Source: Azorhizobium sp943369575 (GTDB lineage Bacteria; Pseudomonadota; Alphaproteobacteria; Rhizobiales; Xanthobacteraceae). From it: a stretch of DNA of 15,609 bases. Positions 12,553 through 15,609 of the stretch are shown here, one piece after another. Positions within the stretch are counted from its first letter, which is position 1. Each line of letters starts with the position of its first letter. Under the pieces are notes generated by a model. The model saw nothing but the letters and a program-made list of their open reading frames with translations, was not told the origin of the DNA and searched no databases. The DNA is taken from the NCBI GenBank assembly GCA_943369575.1, contig CALRNP020000132.1, positions 1 to 15,609 of the forward strand, given 5' to 3'. A program made the position numbers and the translations under genes.

Positions 12553-13497
12553 TCAGTCCAGCGGGCTGCCGGGAATGAAGGCATCGAACGCAGCCCAGAA
12601 CTGGGCGCGGAAAATGTCGCGCTCCATGAGCAGTTCATGGCGGCCGGCGGGCACCGTCACATAGGCCCCCGCAATCAGCCGTGCGGCTGTGTGCTCGATG
12701 GCCACATTGCACACCACCCGCTCGTCGCCGGCCGCGATCATCAGCAGCGGCTGGCGGATGCGCCGCAAAATGTCCGGCGCCCGCAGCGTATCCATGGCCA
12801 GGAATGCCTGATGCACCCAGCCGATGGTGGGGGCGCCAAGCGCCAGTTCCGGCACGGCGCGGGTGATCTCCGCCGTGCGTTCATAGCGCTCCGGGTCGGA
12901 GGTGACGGGATTGCTGGCGAACGGCAGTTCGGTGACGGCGGTGGCGCCGCCGCCCGGCAGGAAGGCGCGGGCAAAGCCGGCATTGCTCAGGATCGCCGCG
13001 GTCGCCCGCGCCAGCCGGCGCTGCCGGACCAAGCCGATGTCCAGCATCGGTGCACACAGCACGATGCGGTCGAACCAGCGCCGGCCTTCCAGCACGGCAT
13101 GGAGCGTGATGGCGCCGGCCATGGAATGGGCCAGAGCAAAATGGGGGGCGGGACAGTCCGGCAGCAGCACCTGCCGCCCGAAGGCCTCCAAATCCAGCTG
13201 ATAATCGGAGAAGCGGCGCACATGGCCCTTGCGGGCATTGCGCAGCAGGCGCTGCGAGCCGCCCTGTCCGCGCCAGTCCAGGATGGCGACCGCGAAGCCG
13301 CGCCCGAGCAGATCGCGCACCACTTCGAAATACTTCTCGATGAATTCGGCCCGCCCCGGCAGCAGCGTGACCGTGCCGCGCCCACCTGATGCCGGGCGCC
13401 AGCGGGCAAAGCGGATCTTCACCCCGTCGGCAGTGGTGATGACGCCGCTCACCGCCCCTTCGGGCACCGGATTGGACGGGATGGAATGGAGGGTCAT
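12553..13497 (-). CDS. Alpha/beta hydrolase, lysophospholipase (PldB)-like
   Basis: A 314-residue alpha/beta hydrolase of the serine-aminopeptidase S33 / lysophospholipase type. The N-terminal beta strands lead to LLPGRAEFIEKYFEVVRDLLGRG (about 45-67) and AILDWRGQGGSQRLL (71-85), both characteristic of PldB-like enzymes. The nucleophile is Ser125 in ALAHSMAGAI, a variant elbow with Ala at the first Gly. The acid is probably Asp258 (IAAGDERVV) and the base His287 (PAGRHELLME). There is no signal peptide or membrane span, so it is likely cytoplasmic or peripheral. The Rhizobiales family is often annotated as lysophospholipase L2; the actual substrate is unverified. It is convergent with hisN. 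Confidence 0.88.
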   Translation of the reverse strand: MTLHSIPSNPVPEGAVSGVITTADGVKIRFARWRPASGGRGTVTLLPGRAEFIEKYFEVVRDLLGRGFAVAILDWRGQGGSQRLLRNARKGHVRRFSDYQLDLEAFGRQVLLPDCPAPHFALAHSMAGAITLHAVLEGRRWFDRIVLCAPMLDIGLVRQRRLARATAAILSNAGFARAFLPGGGATAVTELPFASNPVTSDPERYERTAEITRAVPELALGAPTIGWVHQAFLAMDTLRAPDILRRIRQPLLMIAAGDERVVCNVAIEHTAARLIAGAYVTVPAGRHELLMERDIFRAQFWAAFDAFIPGSPLD

Positions 13498-13727
13498 GGG
13501 TGCGGATGCGGATCGAAGCGGCGATAGCCGTCACGGCCCGCCAATCGGCGGGCGGGCGGCATTTGCCGGGCGCCAGAGCAGGATTCTCGCCGGGAAGGAG
13601 CCTCCCCGCCGATCCGCCTGGACGGCAGCGTTACACGCTTGCAGCATGGCGGACAACGCATGTGGCGGGGCGCGATGCCCGTCCCTTTGGCAAATGGGAG
13701 TGAGCGGGCCGTGTCGCCCACCGCGGA

Positions 13728-14360
13728 TCAGTTGCGGCGGCTGTCGTATCCAATGACCTCGACGCCGAAGATGGCACCGGAGGCGGCATCCACAACCAAC
13801 CGCACCCGCTCTCGCCGTGGCCCGGTAGCCTCGCAGATGTAAGCGCTGCCGCGCAGCCGCAGTTGGCCGACATCGGTAAAACCACGCGATGCCAAACTGG
13901 CCAGCAGCGCCGGTGGATCGAGCTGCTGGTCAAGCATGGGCGGCACCGCTTGATAGGGGGCATAGGCACCCGGCGCGCGCGGGCGCACCGGGCCGCTGTC
14001 CGGTGCCTGATCGGTGGAGGCATCCATCAGCAGGCCGGGCCCAGCATCCTCGCCGGCTCGGGCCGAGCGCGGACGGGGCGCCGGACGGCCCCACGGGGTG
14101 CCGATCGTACCGAGATTCGCGTCCGGTTCGGGAGCTTCGGCCGGGTTGGGCAGTTCAGTCAGGCCGCCGCTTTCGCCGGTCGAGGTCCCACGGGAGGCGA
14201 TGGCGCGAGGGGCGGCCCAGCGGGTGGTGACAGCGGAATCCGTCGGTGACTTCACGGAAGAAGGCGGCGGTGCGTTCTCGCCGACACCGACAGCGTCGGC
14301 AGTGGCCTGTCCGGCGCAAGCAAGCACGCTGAGCACGGCAAGGGCAGGAAGCGTCCTCAT
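13728..14360 (-). CDS. Secreted Pro/Ala-rich protein with PepSY-like C-terminus
   Basis: A 210-residue protein of unknown function. MRTLPALAVLSVLACAGQATA is a convincing signal peptide with cleavage near ATA-DA, so it is likely periplasmic. Residues about 25-148 are low-complexity and rich in Pro, Ala, Gly, Ser and Asp. The last 60 residues form a compact domain: LLASLASRGFTDVGQLRLRG, AYICEATGPRRERVRLVVDA and ASGAIFGVEVIG. Its pattern of short helix and strands ending in a VVDAxSG turn resembles PepSY-like domains of Rhizobiales. ATG 14360 is preferred over 14381 because GGGAG lies about six bases before it and the signal peptide then starts correctly. It is divergent from hsp20. Function not known. 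Confidence 0.75.
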   Translation of the reverse strand: MRTLPALAVLSVLACAGQATADAVGVGENAPPPSSVKSPTDSAVTTRWAAPRAIASRGTSTGESGGLTELPNPAEAPEPDANLGTIGTPWGRPAPRPRSARAGEDAGPGLLMDASTDQAPDSGPVRPRAPGAYAPYQAVPPMLDQQLDPPALLASLASRGFTDVGQLRLRGSAYICEATGPRRERVRLVVDAASGAIFGVEVIGYDSRRN

Positions 14361-14433
14361 CGCCTTCTCCCGCAAGGACAATCGTAACCGCAGGGCGATC
14401 CCGATCAGGAGACTTTAACCATAGCCTCTTGAG

Positions 14434-14461
14434 GTGAACGGGGGCCGAGACGACCGTTCAC
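14434..14461. repeat. Inverted repeat between the PepSY-like gene and hsp20
   Basis: GTGAACGG (14434-14441) and CCGTTCAC (14454-14461) are perfect eight-base arms with a 12-base spacer, lying upstream of both divergent genes. It does not match the CIRCE sequence. It may be a regulator site; no binder is identified. Confidence 0.6.
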
Positions 14462-14488
14462 GGGCGGTTCATTTCTCGCGCCGGGGCT

Positions 14489-14517
14489 CTTGACGGGGGC
14501 GGGAGGGCTTCCCAGAT
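14489..14517 (+). promoter_or_regulatory. Possible RpoH-type promoter of hsp20
   Basis: CTTGAC (14489-14494), 17 bases, then CCAGAT (14512-14517) partly fits the heat-shock sigma pattern CTTG plus a CC-AT-containing -10 box. The predicted start would fall near 14525, exactly where the first leader hairpin begins. The -10 match is weak. Confidence 0.4.
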
Positions 14518-14524
14518 CCTGAGC

Positions 14525-14607
14525 GGCGCCGGTCCATGAGGACGGCGTCTTACCTGGATCCGGCCCAATGGCGGGTCCTGCATGTCGCTTCAAAGGAGGA
14601 TGTGCTT
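14525..14607 (+). promoter_or_regulatory. ROSE-like RNA thermometer in the hsp20 leader
   Basis: Three consecutive hairpins occupy the leader: 14525-14549 (ten pairs, one bulged G), 14556-14578 (nine pairs, one bulged G) and 14580-14605. In the last, GCATGTC plus CTTC pairs with GGAG plus GATGTGC around an AAA loop. A single G (14587) is bulged out inside TCGCT opposite AGGA. Pairing of a UYGCU motif with AGGA around a bulged G is the hallmark of ROSE thermometers, which melt at heat shock to free the ribosome binding site. The whole Shine-Dalgarno sequence AGGAGG is inside this stem. Confidence 0.8.
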
Positions 14608-15075
14608 ATGCGTACTTTTGACCTGTCCCCGCTCTATCGTAACACCGTGGGCTTCGACCGCCTGTTCTCGCTGCTGGATTCCGCCGGCAATGTCGAGACG
14701 GCCCCCACCTATCCGCCCTACAACATCGAGCGCACCGGCGAGAATGCCTATCGCGTGACGGTGGCGGTGGCCGGCTTCACGCCGGAGGAACTGTCCATCG
14801 AGGTGAAGGAGAACACGCTCTCCTTGCGTGGCGAAAAGGCTGCTTCGGAGACCGGCGACAGCGCCCAGGTGCTGTATCGCGGCATCGCCGCCCGCGCCTT
14901 CGAACGTCGGTTCCAGTTGGCAGACCATGTGGAAGTGAAGGGCGCCGCCCTTGAGAATGGTCTGCTGCACGTGGATCTCGTGCGCAATATTCCCGAGGCC
15001 AAGAAGCCGCGCCTCATCCCCATCACCACCGCCGCCGGCACTGCGCCGCAGGCGCTGGATGCCCGCGCCGCCTGA
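14608..15075 (+). CDS. Small heat shock protein, Hsp20/alpha-crystallin family
   Basis: A 155-residue class A-type small heat shock protein (IbpA/HspA-like), an ATP-independent holdase that binds unfolding proteins in the cytoplasm. The N-terminus MRTFDLSPLYRNTVGFDRLF is typical. The alpha-crystallin domain spans about 38-130, with YNIERTGENAYRVTVAVAGF, LSLRGEK, YRGIAARAFERRFQL and AALENGLLHVDL. IPI (137-139) is the C-terminal anchoring motif. AAGGAGGA lies seven bases before ATG 14608. An upstream in-frame ATG at 14536 would run through the thermometer hairpins and is rejected. A strong terminator follows, so the gene appears monocistronic. Confidence 0.95.
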   Translation: MRTFDLSPLYRNTVGFDRLFSLLDSAGNVETAPTYPPYNIERTGENAYRVTVAVAGFTPEELSIEVKENTLSLRGEKAASETGDSAQVLYRGIAARAFERRFQLADHVEVKGAALENGLLHVDLVRNIPEAKKPRLIPITTAAGTAPQALDARAA

Positions 15076-15100
15076 CGGCTTGCGGATCCGACTGTGACAG

Positions 15101-15127
15101 CGCCCCGGCCATCGGCCGGGGCGTTTT
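15101..15127 (+). terminator. Intrinsic terminator of hsp20
   Basis: A perfect ten-pair stem, CGCCCCGGCC (15101-15110) with GGCCGGGGCG (15114-15123), three-base loop ATC, followed by TTTT (15124-15127). It lies 26 bp after the hsp20 stop. Confidence 0.85.
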
Positions 15128-15166
15128 GCGTTGTGCGGATCGCAAGGGCGCGAGGACTGATTCCGA

Positions 15167-15609
15167 TCAGGGCTGCGCGGCAGGGGGCGCAGCCGCAGTT
15201 GGGGGAATAGCCACCGCTGCCGCAGATGGGGCAGCGTCAGTGGGCGTTGCAGCGGGCGCCGGGGTGCCGGGCGGCCAGGTGAAATCGTCGGTGCGGCCCC
15301 GCTGCGGCGCGGCGGAGTTGCCTTCCCGCAGTAAGCGGGCGGCGTCGCTGCCGCCGGCAGAGACCGTCGTGGCTGCCGGTGTAGTCCGGCTGCCGGGGAA
15401 CGGGCTTGCTCCGCCCACCAGGGTGTTGGCGGGGCGGGGGCCGTCGGTCAGAGAGATGGGCGCGCGGGTGCCGTCGATGGGCGCCGCATCGGCCGCCGGA
15501 ACCGGCTCGGCCAGCATGCGGGTCAGTTCCTTTTGGATGAAGAACGCCAGCTTGCGGCTGCCGGCGCGGGTGAAGCGCGCGCCGTCGGCTTGGCGCAGGC
15601 GGCGGCGCT
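15167..15609 (-). CDS. DUF459/SGNH-hydrolase-like protein, C-terminal part (5' truncated by window)
   Basis: The minus-strand frame is open from the window edge to the stop at 15167, with no start needed inside the window. The first visible residues, LRQADGARFTRAGSRKLAFF and IQKELTRML, match the C-terminal end of the SGNH/GDSL-type DUF459 domain, including the DG-x-x-FT-x-x-G-x-x-K-LA pattern. In that superfamily the Asp and a following His usually complete the catalytic triad; here Asp-Gly is followed by Ala-Arg-Phe, so the His is not obvious. The remaining roughly 115 residues are a low-complexity Ala/Pro/Thr tail. The N-terminus, including any signal peptide, lies to the right. Function unknown; DUF459 proteins are typically periplasmic. 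Confidence 0.75.
   Translation of the reverse strand, partial: RRRLRQADGARFTRAGSRKLAFFIQKELTRMLAEPVPAADAAPIDGTRAPISLTDGPRPANTLVGGASPFPGSRTTPAATTVSAGGSDAARLLREGNSAAPQRGRTDDFTWPPGTPAPAATPTDAAPSAAAVAIPPTAAAPPAAQP

Noticed and set aside
1..15609. CRISPR array, insertion sequence or prophage
   Set aside because: No regularly spaced repeats, transposase, integrase or phage structural genes were seen on either strand. The only substantial repeat is the two-copy small-RNA module.

Overview
The window is high-GC DNA with overwhelmingly GC-ending codons. It looks like a chromosomal segment of an alphaproteobacterium of the order Hyphomicrobiales (Rhizobiales), possibly a Xanthobacteraceae relative. 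The clues are cpdR beside an N-formylglutamate amidohydrolase gene, a ferrochelatase with the alphaproteobacterial-type internal Cys-x-Cys segment, suhB/alpha-r14-like small RNAs, and a ROSE-type RNA thermometer in front of hsp20. The taxon is inferred from gene content, not from a marker comparison.

Left part (1-5.5 kb). The window opens inside a hexapeptide-repeat acyltransferase of the phosphonate-associated type. It is followed by kdsD (arabinose-5-phosphate isomerase, for Kdo synthesis) and a compact RelE/HigB-like toxin plus HigA-like antitoxin pair. The toxin promoter is overlaid by an 18-bp perfect palindrome that ends one base before the toxin start codon. Next comes a divergent ampR-class A beta-lactamase pair with a Tat-type signal peptide, then a soluble chemoreceptor-like protein whose signalling hairpin lies N-terminal to a Cache-like sensor.

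Middle (5.6-10.6 kb). On the minus strand lie hemH, then a qmcA-like SPFH gene and nfeD, the usual membrane-quality pair. A tRNA-Val(GAC) follows with an encoded CCA. After that, cpdR (minus) and hutG-like (plus) diverge from a 326-bp spacer.

Right part (10.6-15.6 kb). A protein-free stretch of about 1.19 kb carries two copies of a structured small RNA on the minus strand. Each has an anti-Shine-Dalgarno hairpin loop, a second single-stranded anti-SD segment and an intrinsic terminator. They lie upstream of, and divergent from, a hisN/suhB-type phosphatase gene. Then come a convergent lysophospholipase-like hydrolase gene, a secreted protein with a PepSY-like C-terminus, and hsp20. The hsp20 leader folds into three hairpins, the last burying the ribosome binding site with the bulged-G motif of ROSE elements. 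A strong terminator follows hsp20. The window ends inside a minus-strand DUF459/SGNH-hydrolase-like gene.

Most protein genes are ordinary housekeeping or accessory genes. The most rewarding signals are non-coding: the paired anti-SD small RNAs, the hsp20 thermometer, and the toxin-antitoxin control region that predicts a leaderless toxin mRNA.
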